This document shows positions 55,901-64,000 of a DNA stretch of 64,000 nt, piece after piece. Within the stretch, counting starts at the first letter, position 1. Each line of letters begins with the position of its first letter. Position numbers and translations under genes: made by a program. The stretch comes from Nemertoderma westbladi (Eukaryota > Xenacoelomorpha > Nemertodermatida > Nemertodermatidae), in contig JAUCBJ010005137.1 in NCBI GenBank assembly GCA_032718475.1, forward strand, positions 21,001-85,000. Reading direction: 5' to 3'. The notes beneath the pieces were generated by a model. The model did not search any database and was not told where the DNA came from. It was given only the letters and a program-made list of their open reading frames with translations.

Positions 55901-57230
55901 ATTTTTAACCCCGTTCCGCAACGTGGATAGCCAATTTAAAGACCGCGCTTTGACCAAACTCAGCCTAAGAAACTCAGCTGCAGAGAAGTTGGATAGTGCT
56001 GGATTCGCCATTTTCCAAGAGATTTGTATATCGAACTTGCACTCCTCTGTTATACAAAGACCTCGAATCCCCACCGGTTATTCTGTCGTGGAAATTCAGA
56101 CAATAGGTCCACCTGAAGAGACAGACACGCCCACCTCAGCTATGCACTTGGAAGACGAACCAATATGTCTAGAATCTGAGGAGATTCAGCCTATCGCGCC
56201 CCGGAACAGCGACAACGATTACATCATAGAATGGTATCAAGGTCCACAGTGTCTCACTGCGTACGATTATCGACATGCCAACTATGTTTCTAGGCAACGT
56301 TGTCGGTTATGCGCATCGAGAGACCACGATACGCCCATGGACACCAACGTCCGCTGTTCCTATTTCCAAGAACAACCGACTATGGAAATTTATTGCGCAT
56401 ATTGCAGACTCAATAACTTGCATATCTTTGCAGTTTGCCCTCAATTTATGACTCAATGTCACCATTGTCAATTAAAGGGACATGCCAGTTTCGATTGCCC
56501 TTTTAATCACGATTTGGAAAGCGTAGATGAAATGATCACACTACGTTACATCAGAGCTTGGGAAGCGAACGCTGATTTACATTGTGATTCGCGCCATCGC
56601 TATTATCCCGGACGCGCTTACGAAGGAGTTTATGCGTTCCATCCTTATCTATTCGCTTTGGTTGAACAGAAATCACGCATATCGAGTTACGAGCTACTGA
56701 AGCGCGTCGGAGAATGTATTTCAACCAAATTCGTACGCAAATTTCTCAGGAGTGTTAATCCTAGCGACCTTCATTCCTATAACTTAATCAATTATATCCG
56801 TCAGGATCCGGACTATGGAGACTTGTTTGTTAACTCACACCCCGAGTTACAGGAAGTATATCGACGGCCTTATGAATACCGAGCCCGCGAACGCGAGTTG
56901 GAAAGAACCATTAAACCCCGGAGGTTTCTAACTGCCTATGGTCTACCCACGGCCCTCGTTCAGACCACTCGTAAAGGACCCGTAAGAGCAGCTGTCTTGA
57001 AACGAGCTCTCAAAGCCGTTAGACCCCTCTCACCTGACGTTGATGTCAATCAACCCGGTACTTCGACTGGCGGATACACCGACCATAATCCTACACCCTC
57101 TGATGCAATCATATTGCACCCTTCACCCAGGAGTTATAGCCCTCCTTGTAAAGTGGCTCACCCCAAAGAGAAAAGGACTCTGGCTAGCTTTAAAAAACTG
57201 CGTAAACGCCGTCCGCGCAAGAAAGACTAA
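52977..57230 (+). CDS. ORF2: unrecognised 1417-aa zinc-knuckle protein of the LTR element
   Basis: Complete frame from ATG to TAA between the spacer and the polypurine tract of the outer element. I recognise no family. Visible parts: an acidic N-terminal region; a Cys/His cluster near 223-245 (CDEC...RRRCAKH); a Glu/Lys/Gln-rich probable coiled coil at about 368-475; a long ordered-looking middle (about 480-1060) with many aromatic and Pro residues; a Cys-rich region from about 1108 (CRLC, CAYC) ending in a canonical CX2CX4HX4C knuckle, CHHCQLKGHASFDC, at 1161-1174; and a basic tail (RKRRPRKKD). There is no signal peptide or membrane segment, so it is not a typical Env. The knuckle and tail suggest nucleic-acid binding, as in a nucleocapsid. 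It is the only complete copy; in the same element ORF1 is broken. No RT, integrase or transposase motif is seen. Confidence 0.88.
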   Translation: MTELIEDDLGIRERYTLPLQAFVDSLIRGEADPTITEDDGRYIEPPMSQEQLARELDYRKFTTRYTNRNGTYMDFLTTGHPIDLHDTDDVDTEREMVLFKYHTQRSRNDKPRIDHENSIRNRLERENVEEPDKRIDFNEYLEFLRETYLNIASQQNLETRYPQGIHHDPVVELKRLYFTMMYLTADRPLPVIPDSFEQMEEYCKTGERSPAFPLQDVRLWYYCDECPRPNQQTERHKHPRRRCAKHSFTRYTYGSFERNLFDVPPTIARLKRSLNKPMIRVPEYSVRPPHSLVRPQTLDPNSITDPPELYSLFKDLVLPEQLIGGAPVVGSLDIRPSYLAGLGRGQLISPFDPYNRPGLNPMQPATEVEESVIRNALDAIRQKIGKGTQDCLEKRKLQQQVQSVKELALPQFDREIQNLEEDIELGRTYSLQEFLDERLQRQAEENLLEEKHTKLEEREEAALAQPEAQILMTDLYSKTVRHPSMIPHFGDKLFATIQPQPVDISTGSQNLIADAPMLQRPPIEAARVDGILVEPPDNRADLVRRMVHDVNIRARPLQNSFYGIKDHPYYVNLTQYYMVKPEDPTHNLKFLPLINPLDIVELEQLQKHLDQLVKVNSFRKPYNISRIEKDIEPPYNLDGFIKTRLVHWNLDVLFEEEKIQRYGNVETYTTRHMKYSDLPDANQCATLWHPVGMTLENATKEWNETLNVIEMYGVVTYDNEGSVPVGELGTTRMIHIRGLAGSTHVFTRACSDVIDYSFETLTETQKNLRHGQFELAQRYVIDTERKPAMGIDGSMLPQPVLEMLFNERILKIGSAVYGDLQNDFRNMENIPYPFVDTQLIAPWAEGRGFFRTMYANTSSNITKVQRTSIGHLAFQEYGWNFKVGNPINYQQVYGDHYSRLYFDGPLTAPGAVYSFMSVPLRPSLAIYTIFENTALAGWLADVCSRTIRAHPLILGTKLAKLDEHNKFIRFECFRRFLTPFRNVDSQFKDRALTKLSLRNSAAEKLDSAGFAIFQEICISNLHSSVIQRPRIPTGYSVVEIQTIGPPEETDTPTSAMHLEDEPICLESEEIQPIAPRNSDNDYIIEWYQGPQCLTAYDYRHANYVSRQRCRLCASRDHDTPMDTNVRCSYFQEQPTMEIYCAYCRLNNLHIFAVCPQFMTQCHHCQLKGHASFDCPFNHDLESVDEMITLRYIRAWEANADLHCDSRHRYYPGRAYEGVYAFHPYLFALVEQKSRISSYELLKRVGECISTKFVRKFLRSVNPSDLHSYNLINYIRQDPDYGDLFVNSHPELQEVYRRPYEYRARERELERTIKPRRFLTAYGLPTALVQTTRKGPVRAAVLKRALKAVRPLSPDVDVNQPGTSTGGYTDHNPTPSDAIILHPSPRSYSPPCKVAHPKEKRTLASFKKLRKRRPRKKD

Positions 57231-57300
57231 CTGTTTAGAGTATTTACGTATATTAGAAACTGTGATTTTGTATATTTTATAGACTCAAATCTCATTTTCT

Positions 57301-57308
57301 GGGAGCGG
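57301..57308 (+). promoter_or_regulatory. Polypurine tract of the outer element
   Basis: GGGAGCGG, directly followed by the LTR start TGTAAAAGC. Confidence 0.72.
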
Positions 57309-57718
57309 TGTAAAAGCTTCTGTGGGATATAACTGGCCCTTTTGCTTCGCAATCCAGTTTCCCCCCTGGCGCTGAAATACTCTAAAAGGCTCTCTAACTA
57401 TATACATATATTCCCCTCGCCCGCAAGGTACCGTTATAGGTGTTTTAACGGACATAAAAGTCATTCTTCTATATACGTGTTTTGGCGGACATGGTAAGGC
57501 AAAAAACCCGCAATGCACCAAATACCTTACACAGCTTAGCCTGGATGATTCAGATTGCGACATCTAACAGCTGGTTGCTGACATGGAAATGGCCATTGGG
57601 CACACGGTTCTTTGTTTAGCTTAAGCCAATCAGAGCGATTTTTTCTGTCGATGTGGAGATATTCGGCCGATCATACTAGGAGTGTTCAGTCTTACTGTTT
57701 TTTCTTGATACTGTTGTG
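57309..57718 (+). repeat. 3' LTR of the outer element, truncated at 410 bp
   Basis: Follows the outer 5' LTR closely up to CTGTTGTG (57711-57718), where the partner continues TTGTTGCTATC. Here it changes to AGTAGTAGGAG. About 860 bp of LTR are missing at this place. Confidence 0.9.
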
Positions 57719-58978
57719 AGTAGTAGGAGAAGCATAGCCCTCCAATAACTCCTCCCTAGCCTGGGCTACGGGCCACATCTCGGAGGCAATTAAAAAATGC
57801 CAAATTCCGGTGCTAAATCGAGGTGTTTAATGACCATCTGTCACCATCAATATTGATTCGCGTCGTTGCCTTCAGCCAATCGCTGCCTATCACCTACGCG
57901 TAGCCTAACCTCACGATGCCCTCCTTACTCCTACAGCTGTTACCTCCCGTCAGTATTGGTTCGTGTCGTTGCATCAACCAACCATAGCATATTCATCTTC
58001 GCGTACCCAAACCTCTCATCGTGTGGCTAGCCCCACACTACCCAATTATATCGAATCGATCGCCAACTCACCACGGTTACTCTTCGACTGCTGTCGCCAA
58101 ACCAATCAACGCTATTATGATACGTGTTGAAATTCCACCACGTTTCCGGCTACACGTATACGAATATTTCCATAGTTATTTCCTATCCAACCAACCAACC
58201 TGTGTATACTGTATATGCTGACAACGTGGCCACCAACTACAGCAGATATTATATTGATTACCAACTCCACGACCGCTGTCGCCAAACCAATCAACCGAGC
58301 AGCCTGCCTACACCAACGCTATTATGATACGTGATGAAATTCCGCCACGTTCTAGCTACACGTATACGAATATTTCCATATTAGTTACTCAAGCTAACCG
58401 ATCCAGCAGCATCTGTGCCATATTGAAAGGCTACCACCACCACCACCACTAACATTATATACTGCGCGTTTTTTATTATAATAATTATTGATTATTACAC
58501 ACAACCCTATGATTCATATTCATGCAACCAACCATTCATCCACGTTGCTCCCCATCTCTTTTCTTATTCGTTGATGATTATGACACGTACCATCTATGCT
58601 TCGTTGACTATGCCACATCGCAAATTTATATATATAAGTGAATGTTTTTAATAAAATTCATCACTTGTAATCTTTTTCATGGTAATATATTGATACTTTT
58701 GTTCTCACTCTAAAATTGTGTTATCTCCTTAATAATTTATACATTATCTTACTCGTTGTATATTCGTTGGTCGGAAAACGACACCACATAAAATGATACT
58801 GATACCAGCATTGGGTATCGACCTAAAAACGAAAATCTGAGACACATCAGTATCATTTTATCAGCTGTCGTTTTCCGACCATCACAATTTTAGAGTGAGA
58901 ACTATGGTGTCAATTTATTACAGCGATACAGTTTAAAATTTATCACTTGTAATATTTTTCGTATTTATTATTATTATT
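57719..58978 (+). other. Probable left end and leader of a Polinton-like element
   Basis: Starts with AG at the abrupt LTR break. It contains a diverged direct repeat (58086-58172 and 58273-58382, sharing GCTGTCGCCAAACCAATCAA and ACACGTATACGAATATTTCC). A second direct repeat (AAATTYATCACTTGTAATNTTTTTC, 58655 and 58937) flanks the foldback at 58701. There is no gene above about 65 codons with coding character. The Polinton assignment rests on the downstream ORF at 60257 and the AG terminus; it is an inference. Confidence 0.4.
58701..58902. repeat. Foldback (imperfect inverted repeat)
   Basis: GTTCTCACTCTAAAATTGTG (58701-58720) is complementary to 58883-58902. Inside, GGTCGGAAAACGACA (58769-58783) pairs with 58867-58880, and ATAAAATGATACTGA (58788-58802) pairs with 58848-58862. 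It could be a small MITE or a structured upstream region; it ends 76 bp before the next ORF. Confidence 0.8.
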
Positions 58979-60046
58979 ATGGCCTTAACACAAAAAACCG
59001 GAGCAACAAATAGCTGGAAATTTACTTACAATAAATATACTTGTACCGTCGTTCACAGCAAGTATTTTATTGTGGAATCTCAGGATGACAACGAATCGAT
59101 TTGTTTTTCCCATCAAGATACCCGCTATTTGTTAGACATTCTAGAAACAACCAACAACAACAACCAACATCAATCCAGACCAGCAATTATACCAGGTAGG
59201 ATATATCCAACTCCTCGTTTTGCGCGGGGAAATTTGAATATTTCCATCAACCCCACTTCGGGTGATGTTTACGTTCAGAAACAAGGCAAATGTAAACTTC
59301 TCAACAAAGCTTTTACTGAAGTTCTAATTCAATACAGAGGGAAATTATTGCAATTTCTCTCTCCACCGCTAGAGATTATTAGCGATCAATTCTACATTGA
59401 ATTATCAAATCCAGACTTTATTGGATTTGTAACAGCTTTTAAAGGAACCAACTATGTAGGCTTATGGAAAATCAGCCTCAGATACGTTGATAGTGTTGGT
59501 TTTAACTATTATACGGGTTTCAATTTGTCAAAACAGGAACTAACTGTTTTGCTGCGAGAGTGGGACAACCAAGTTGCTGAAACAGACAAACATCTTTTTG
59601 ATAAAAATATCATTCAATTATCAGACCGGCTCAAAATGATTAAAACTAATAATAAAAAAATTATTATCACCAACACCGATAATTCTATCGAAGTAGGTGC
59701 CGGCGGAAATTCTATCGAGTTGCATTACATGAATGATAAAGCTCATATTAGTTTTCTCAAAGAATCGCTGGATGACGTTTCTCTTACTGAAGCCCGCGTT
59801 GACGGTTTTGTCCTTTTGGATAAACCTAAAGCGTTCGTAGAGATCCCATCACCTAATCCAGATGTTGAAGAGAGTTGCTCTCAACCGCAACAGGTCTTTC
59901 CTGAAATATTACCTCGGAAGCCAAGATCATCGAGTAAATTTACCAACGCATCACCTGCAAAGAAACAGAAAATCGTCAGTAACCCAGCTCTAGTAGAACC
60001 TGTTACTAATTCTCCATGGAAACCAGATTATTATCCTAACATGTAA
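58979..60046 (+). CDS. Orphan ORF, 355 aa
   Basis: A complete frame of good coding character; the family is not recognised. The N-terminal half looks ordered (SWKFTYNKYTCTVVHSKYFI, FSHQDTRYLLDILE, GFVTAFKGTNYVGLWKISLRY, FNLSKQELTVLLREWDNQV). The last 70 residues are Pro/Ser-rich with a nuclear-localisation-like SPAKKQK. There is no signal peptide, membrane segment or Cys cluster. It is on the same strand as, and 210 bp before, the zinc-finger ORF at 60257, so both may belong to one Polinton/adintovirus-like unit. The start is the only Met near the beginning, after a (TTA)n run (58964-58978). Confidence 0.65.
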   Translation: MALTQKTGATNSWKFTYNKYTCTVVHSKYFIVESQDDNESICFSHQDTRYLLDILETTNNNNQHQSRPAIIPGRIYPTPRFARGNLNISINPTSGDVYVQKQGKCKLLNKAFTEVLIQYRGKLLQFLSPPLEIISDQFYIELSNPDFIGFVTAFKGTNYVGLWKISLRYVDSVGFNYYTGFNLSKQELTVLLREWDNQVAETDKHLFDKNIIQLSDRLKMIKTNNKKIIITNTDNSIEVGAGGNSIELHYMNDKAHISFLKESLDDVSLTEARVDGFVLLDKPKAFVEIPSPNPDVEESCSQPQQVFPEILPRKPRSSSKFTNASPAKKQKIVSNPALVEPVTNSPWKPDYYPNM

Positions 60047-60130
60047 GCCTAATCATAAGTTAAACTCTTTGCGGTTTCCAATAGTCATAAGCGATTGGTG
60101 ATTGGTTTAAAATTATTTCCCTTGCTAGCA

Positions 60131-60137
60131 TATAAAT
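60131..60137 (+). promoter_or_regulatory. TATA-like box before the zinc-finger ORF
   Basis: TATAAAT, 120 bp upstream of the ATG at 60257 and after the stop of the previous ORF. Candidate only. Confidence 0.35.
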
Positions 60138-60191
60138 GTTTAGATGTATTCAATAACATTTCATTTCATTTTATTTTAATCTTTGGAGATA

Positions 60192-60192
<1 letters not shown>

Positions 60193-60237
<45 letters not shown>
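60193..60237. repeat. (TTA)n microsatellite
   Basis: About fifteen TTA units between the two ORFs. Confidence 0.95.
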
Positions 60238-60256
60238 TATCTAAACAAACTTCAAC

Positions 60257-61288
60257 ATGGATAAAATAACAATATGTTGTTCATTCTGTCATATGAATGT
60301 AACTAGACATAATTACTTACGCCATCTACGGTCACATTTTGAAAGTTATTCTTGTTTAAAGTGTCACGTCGTGACTTCATGCAGCGAAATTTGTAAACGA
60401 CATGAAACGACTACTGGTTGTAAAGAAATGCAGTTCCGTACCTATCAATTGACTTGTTCTACCTGTAATAAAGAGTATACATATGACGATTATCTACGAC
60501 ACGACTGTCACTTGAAATGTTACTACACAAGAAAGCGTAAATTTTCGCAACATAAAAATATAATATCCAGAAAAAACTTAAGAGTGGCTCTTGGTACATG
60601 CGCAACAATTTTTACGCGGGAACAAGAAGCTCACGATAATCGTCTTGAAATTTATGTCCACGACCTCCCAACTTCTAGAGATTATCCCGATGTGGAAACA
60701 GCAGTAACGCAAATTCGAGGTAATATTCTTCAGTTAATATTAGACAGATTGAAAGATATGAATGTTCTTAGACTGTGGTTAGGTCTAAATGTATTAATGT
60801 ACAGATCACATTTTTCACAAGGTGAACAATTGGAAACCTTTTATTTTAATTCTTCCGGTGGTGCTATTAATACTGTAGATTCACCGCAAAGTTTTGACGC
60901 ATGGTTTGAGAATGTTTTGGAAAATATATTACAAAAAATAGCCATCTTTAACACACGTGGTTCGGGGTGGCGTATTAAATCTTTATTAACCCTATTAGTA
61001 CCGGGCTATAAAATGTTGTACAAATACCGGGAGGGGGTCATATTGACCCCCCCCTCTAAAATCTACAAATATTTACGAAAACGTCTGATTTTTTGTTTGT
61101 ACGTAGGTATCACTTGTCTGGATCCGACCGAAAAAAAAAATTTTCGAAAAAATGTACTGGGGTGGTTATATTGCAGCACCAAAATTACAAGTAGTGCACA
61201 ATTTTCACCAAATTTGAAAGTTACATTTTCGGCTAATTATTTTTCAATACAGGTTTTCTGGGGTGTAAAATACATTGGAAAATATTAA
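60257..61288 (+). CDS. Zinc-finger protein with Polinton-type pre-polymerase region, truncated
   Basis: Residues 1-105 carry C2H2-like fingers: CSFCHMNVTRHNYLRHLRSH (CX2C-X11-HX3H), CLKCHVVTSC...H and CSTCNKEY...HDCH, then basic YYTRKRK. Residues about 120-255 contain FNSSGGAINTVDSPQSFDAW and RGSGWRIKSLLTLLVPGYK. This layout (hydrophobic block, about 30 residues, then GSGW) is what I know from proteins encoded just before or fused to the type-B DNA polymerase in Polintons/adintoviruses. Similarity stops at about residue 257, where a hairpin repeat also present at 62507 begins; codons after this (to 61288) are probably not native. No polymerase motif follows in the window. Family recognition is from memory and moderate. 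Confidence 0.6.
   Translation: MDKITICCSFCHMNVTRHNYLRHLRSHFESYSCLKCHVVTSCSEICKRHETTTGCKEMQFRTYQLTCSTCNKEYTYDDYLRHDCHLKCYYTRKRKFSQHKNIISRKNLRVALGTCATIFTREQEAHDNRLEIYVHDLPTSRDYPDVETAVTQIRGNILQLILDRLKDMNVLRLWLGLNVLMYRSHFSQGEQLETFYFNSSGGAINTVDSPQSFDAWFENVLENILQKIAIFNTRGSGWRIKSLLTLLVPGYKMLYKYREGVILTPPSKIYKYLRKRLIFCLYVGITCLDPTEKKNFRKNVLGWLYCSTKITSSAQFSPNLKVTFSANYFSIQVFWGVKYIGKY
61033..61051. repeat. Hairpin GGGGGTCA-TAT-TGACCCCC, first copy
   Basis: Perfect stem with a 3-nt loop at the point where the zinc-finger ORF loses similarity. A second copy lies at 62507-62523; the 1.5 kb between is AT-rich and non-coding. Confidence 0.85.
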
Positions 61289-61489
61289 AAAATAATATGA
61301 TTACTATAAATGGCTGTTTAGTCCTCTCTGCGTAGGAAAAAAATGAAAAAAACAAGTAACCAGCACTTTTCAGTTAGAACACAAAATTTTTAATTCACTT
61401 ATACGATGCTATAAATTCACATTTTCAGGTTTTCGAGGGCGCTGATTCTAATGGAATACATTTCTAATATGCTAGATCATTGCTACTTG

Positions 61490-62270
61490 TATTATTCGGC
61501 GTAATTTGGCAAATTTTGGTGCTAGCACCAAATTTCGTACCCATCACCAAAAAGTACAAGTTTGCGATGTCCAGTGCAGTTTTTATTGATTCCATCGGAT
61601 TCAGGACCCTCATAAACCCGTATAACGCAAGAAACAAGGTGATACTATCTACTTATCAATTTGCATATTTTCCAAAATTTGGTGCTGGCACAACAATTTT
61701 CACCCACCGGCGAAAAATACAAGTTTGACAACTCTTATGAAATTTTTACTGATTCCATTGAATACAGAACCATCACAAACCCGTATAACGCAAGAAACAA
61801 GGTGACACCATCAATTGATATATTTGATGGTTTTCAAAATTTGGTGCTAGCACCACATTTTGCACCCACATCCGAAAAATACAAGTTTCAGATGTCTAGT
61901 TCGATAATTATATTTTCCATTGAATTCAGAACAGCCATAAACCTCTAAAACGCAAGAAATAAATTCTCACAAGCAATTTTATCTATTGAATTGATTTTCA
62001 AAATTTCGTGCTAGCACCAAAATTTGCACACAGCACCGAAAAACACAAGTTTGATACGCTTGGTGCGACTCGTATATATTTCTTCTAATCCAGAAACCCA
62101 AAAAACCCAAATTGCGTAAAAAACAAGTTTCAAACGATCAATTTACAAAATTGACTTATTTCAAAATTTGGTGCTGGCACCAAAATTTGGCACCCACCGA
62201 AAAAAACAAGTTTAAAATTTCTAAATCAATTTATATGAATTCCATCAAATTTCTAACACCAAAAAACCCG
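61490..62270. repeat. 163-bp diverged tandem repeat, five units
   Basis: Units share the palindrome TTGGTGCTAGCACCAA or variants (cores at 61518, 61681, 61843, 62007 and 62170), followed by CACCGAAAAATACAAGTTT and ATAACGCAAGAAACAAGGTG. Short frames across it are by-products. Confidence 0.85.
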
Positions 62271-62506
62271 TGTAAATAAAAAATAGAGATGTTACAATTC
62301 ATATTTAATGAAATGTAATTTTCAAAAAACGTCTCAAAAAAAGTACCAAAAGTAGGGTTAAAAAATGGCGCTATAACTCGAAAAGTACCCAATATTTTTG
62401 AAAACGGTTTTCACTACTAGGAAGACAATAGATTTTTAGGAAAAGTCATAAAATTTCAGATTCCCAACTGCGTTTGTTTCAGAATTATAATAAAAAAACC
62501 ACGGGA

Positions 62507-62523
62507 GGGGTCATATTGACCCC
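62507..62523. repeat. Hairpin GGGGTCA-TAT-TGACCCC, second copy
   Basis: Same stem-loop as at 61033, in the same context of GGGAGGGG and a C run; it immediately precedes a LINE scrap. Confidence 0.85.
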
Positions 62524-62548
62524 CCCCCCCGGGTTTAATTACTACTCA

Positions 62549-62824
62549 TAACACTTCAAATGGTTCAGTGTCACCGTCAACAGTAGACACAAATGTTGTC
62601 GAACCATCGTATACTGATCTGATTGCTGCAATAATTTCATCAGGAATCCCATATAATGAAAGTATGCTGAACATACGTGAGCGAGAGACTGGATCAAAGG
62701 CCTTGAAGAAGTCAACAAAGATAACAGCCAGATGCCAAAATTTGCTCCATGGTCTCACGACCTTTACGGAACCCATTCTGATTTCCACGGAGCAGTCTCT
62801 CAATGGGATCCCTGATGCGATTTA
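62549..62824 (-). pseudogene. LINE copy 4, RT scrap
   Basis: On the minus strand this matches LINE copy 1 from about 4768 to 5077 (AVIFVDFFKAFDPVSRSRMF, YDGSTTFVSTVDGDTEPFEV), with an internal deletion between about 4838 and 4890. Both ends are truncated. Confidence 0.88.
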
Positions 62825-62905
62825 ATAAACTTTACATTAAAATGCAACCTTTTTCATATTTTTTCTCCATTATCTCTATTTCCTTCCGTTATTTTCGACT
62901 TTTTC

Positions 62906-63185
62906 AGTATCGTTTATTGTTTTGGTTGGAAAAGCCTGCCTCTGTAATCTGCTCCTTTCCCTCAATTGGTAACAATATCGTTTATTGCTTTGGTTAGATA
63001 AGCCTGCCTCTGTAACCTGTTCCTTTCCCTCAATTGGTAACAATATCGTTTATTATTTTGGTTAGAAAATCCTGCCTCATTACCCTGTTCCTTTCCCTCA
63101 ATTGGTAACAATATCGTTTATTGTTTTGGTTAGAAAAGACTGCCTCTGTAACCTGCTCCTTTCCCTCATTCGGTAACAATATTGT
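62906..63185. repeat. 68-bp tandem repeat, four units
   Basis: CGTTTATTGNTTTGGTTAGA recurs at 62911, 62979, 63047 and 63115, with CTGCCTCTGTAACCTGNTCC between. Confidence 0.92.
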
Positions 63186-64000
63186 TAATATTATATAAAA
63201 AAAATGCTGCCACCAATGCTGCGAAATTACATGATGTGGTAAAAAAGATTTGAAAAAATAATTTAAATTTTCTTCCCGATTTTTTCTCGAAATCCCAAAC
63301 TTCCCGAAAATATCAGTGTTTTCCCACGGAGATCGGCTAATAACTGAATTTTGAATCTTTGAATCTCTTTTCTCAAAGAGACCTGTTTTCGAGCAAAAAA
63401 ATTATATCCACAGGTACGGATTTGTGATCGATTTATACCTTTCTAGTTGGAGGAAAGTTGAGCAATAACTATGTATTTACTTACACGAAGTGGGGCCTTC
63501 GCGCAGCACGTGACTTAAATTTAATTTAAGTACTAATTCGAAAGTATTACTGTATTAGCAAATTTTAAGCAGATTTCGCCTAATCACTTTTTACCTCTTT
63601 CATTTCTATTCAGACATTTCTGACTCTAGCGGTATAGTGAGAACTGAAGATGGATTAGGGTCTCCAGCCCCACAAAGACACAGCCTATGGATGAATAGTA
63701 CATACGTACATCGGCCAAGTTTCATCTTGAATAACGGATAACGAAATGAGAGACGGATCTCACTTTCAGAAATTTCGTCGTATAGCGGCAGACCGATTAA
63801 ATCTCCCCCCCCCCCCCCCCCCCCCCACAAAGACGCAGCATGTGGTCCAGAATATATGGCAAGATTCATTTTAAACTGATTAAAATCAATGAGACGGGAG
63901 AATCTATTCACTTTCAGGCATAAAGTAATCATAGCGGGTGACTGTTGAACTGATTTTCAACAAAACAAATTTTCAACTTGGCAGCTTTAAATTCGACAAA
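63186..64000. other. No gene seen; diverged 157-bp duplication and poly-C
   Basis: A block beginning CCCCACAAAGACRCAGC recurs at about 63669 and 63825, both ending near CACTTTCAG. A 22-C run lies at 63805-63826. The open frame on the minus strand through the C run encodes a Gly run and is not credible as a gene. Confidence 0.6.

Larger units (their letters stand above)
30855..57718 (+). mobile_element. Outer LTR retroelement (BEL/Pao-like) with complete ORF2
   Basis: Same family as element A, on the plus strand: 5' LTR (30855-32126), leader, ORF1 (broken), an inserted sister element (39353-51259), the end of ORF1, spacer, ORF2, polypurine tract and 3' LTR (57309-57718, truncated). Without the insert it would be about 15 kb. 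The left flank is the satellite; the right end is cut after 410 bp of LTR, so its target duplication cannot be checked. It keeps two segments lost by the other two copies, namely about 170 codons of ORF1 and about 930 codons of ORF2, and so looks closest to the ancestral form. Confidence 0.9.

Noticed and set aside
52977-57230. ORF2 as an envelope glycoprotein
   Set aside because: No signal peptide, no transmembrane segment, and a nucleocapsid-type zinc knuckle with a basic tail.
30855-57718. Three proviruses in tandem sharing LTRs
   Set aside because: The GAGAC target duplication and the resumption of the outer ORF1 at 51260 show one element inserted in another.
63606-63932. 108-codon minus-strand ORF
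   Set aside because: It runs through a 22-C homopolymer and a diverged duplication; no coding character.

Overview
The window is repeat-dominated DNA of an animal, most likely an invertebrate. The evidence is one conserved single-copy-type eukaryotic gene (a PIN4/Par14 parvulin), several retrotransposon families and satellite arrays. There are no bacterial-style operons. The species cannot be named from the sequence. Apart from PIN4, almost everything interpretable is a transposable element, an element relic or a tandem repeat.

Layout. 1-7324: an unrecognised, internally tandem-duplicated minus-strand ORF (a repetitive-element protein), split by a full-length LINE (2311-6070) with a 13-bp target duplication. 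7325-9999: a 5'-truncated second LINE copy, then an inverted endonuclease piece of the same family. 10501-10604 plus 22712-23650: the two halves of a decayed endonuclease region from a different LINE, separated by LTR element A (10605-22711, minus strand, target duplication GTAAC). 23652-25701: a third LINE fragment whose tail runs into a 21-bp minisatellite. 25851-27040: a coding-free DNA transposon with ~190-bp terminal inverted repeats and a 9-bp target duplication (Mutator-like). 27217-27600: PIN4. 28731-30854: ten units of a 208-210-bp satellite.

30855-57718 is a nested pair of LTR elements of the same family as A. The outer element carries a broken ORF1 and a complete 1417-codon ORF2. 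The inner element (39353-51259, target duplication GAGAC) is inserted near the 3' end of the outer ORF1. ORF1 is a BEL/Pao-type Gag-protease whose pol has collapsed: RT, most of RNase H and integrase are missing, and a short NPAD...SRG remnant is fused behind the protease. All three copies show this, so they look like non-autonomous elements moved in trans. Downstream, where pol or env might be expected, they carry ORF2. It resembles no family I recognise but has a CCHC zinc knuckle and a strongly basic tail. ORF2 is complete only in the outer element; A and the inner element share one internal deletion of about 2.8 kb, which marks a mobile deletion subfamily.

57719-61030 looks like the left end of a Polinton/adintovirus-like element inserted into the outer element's 3' LTR. 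It holds an orphan 355-aa ORF and a zinc-finger ORF with the GSGW-type region that precedes Polinton DNA polymerases, cut off by repeats. 61030-64000 is non-coding: hairpin-flanked 163-bp repeats, a LINE scrap, 68-bp repeats and homopolymers.
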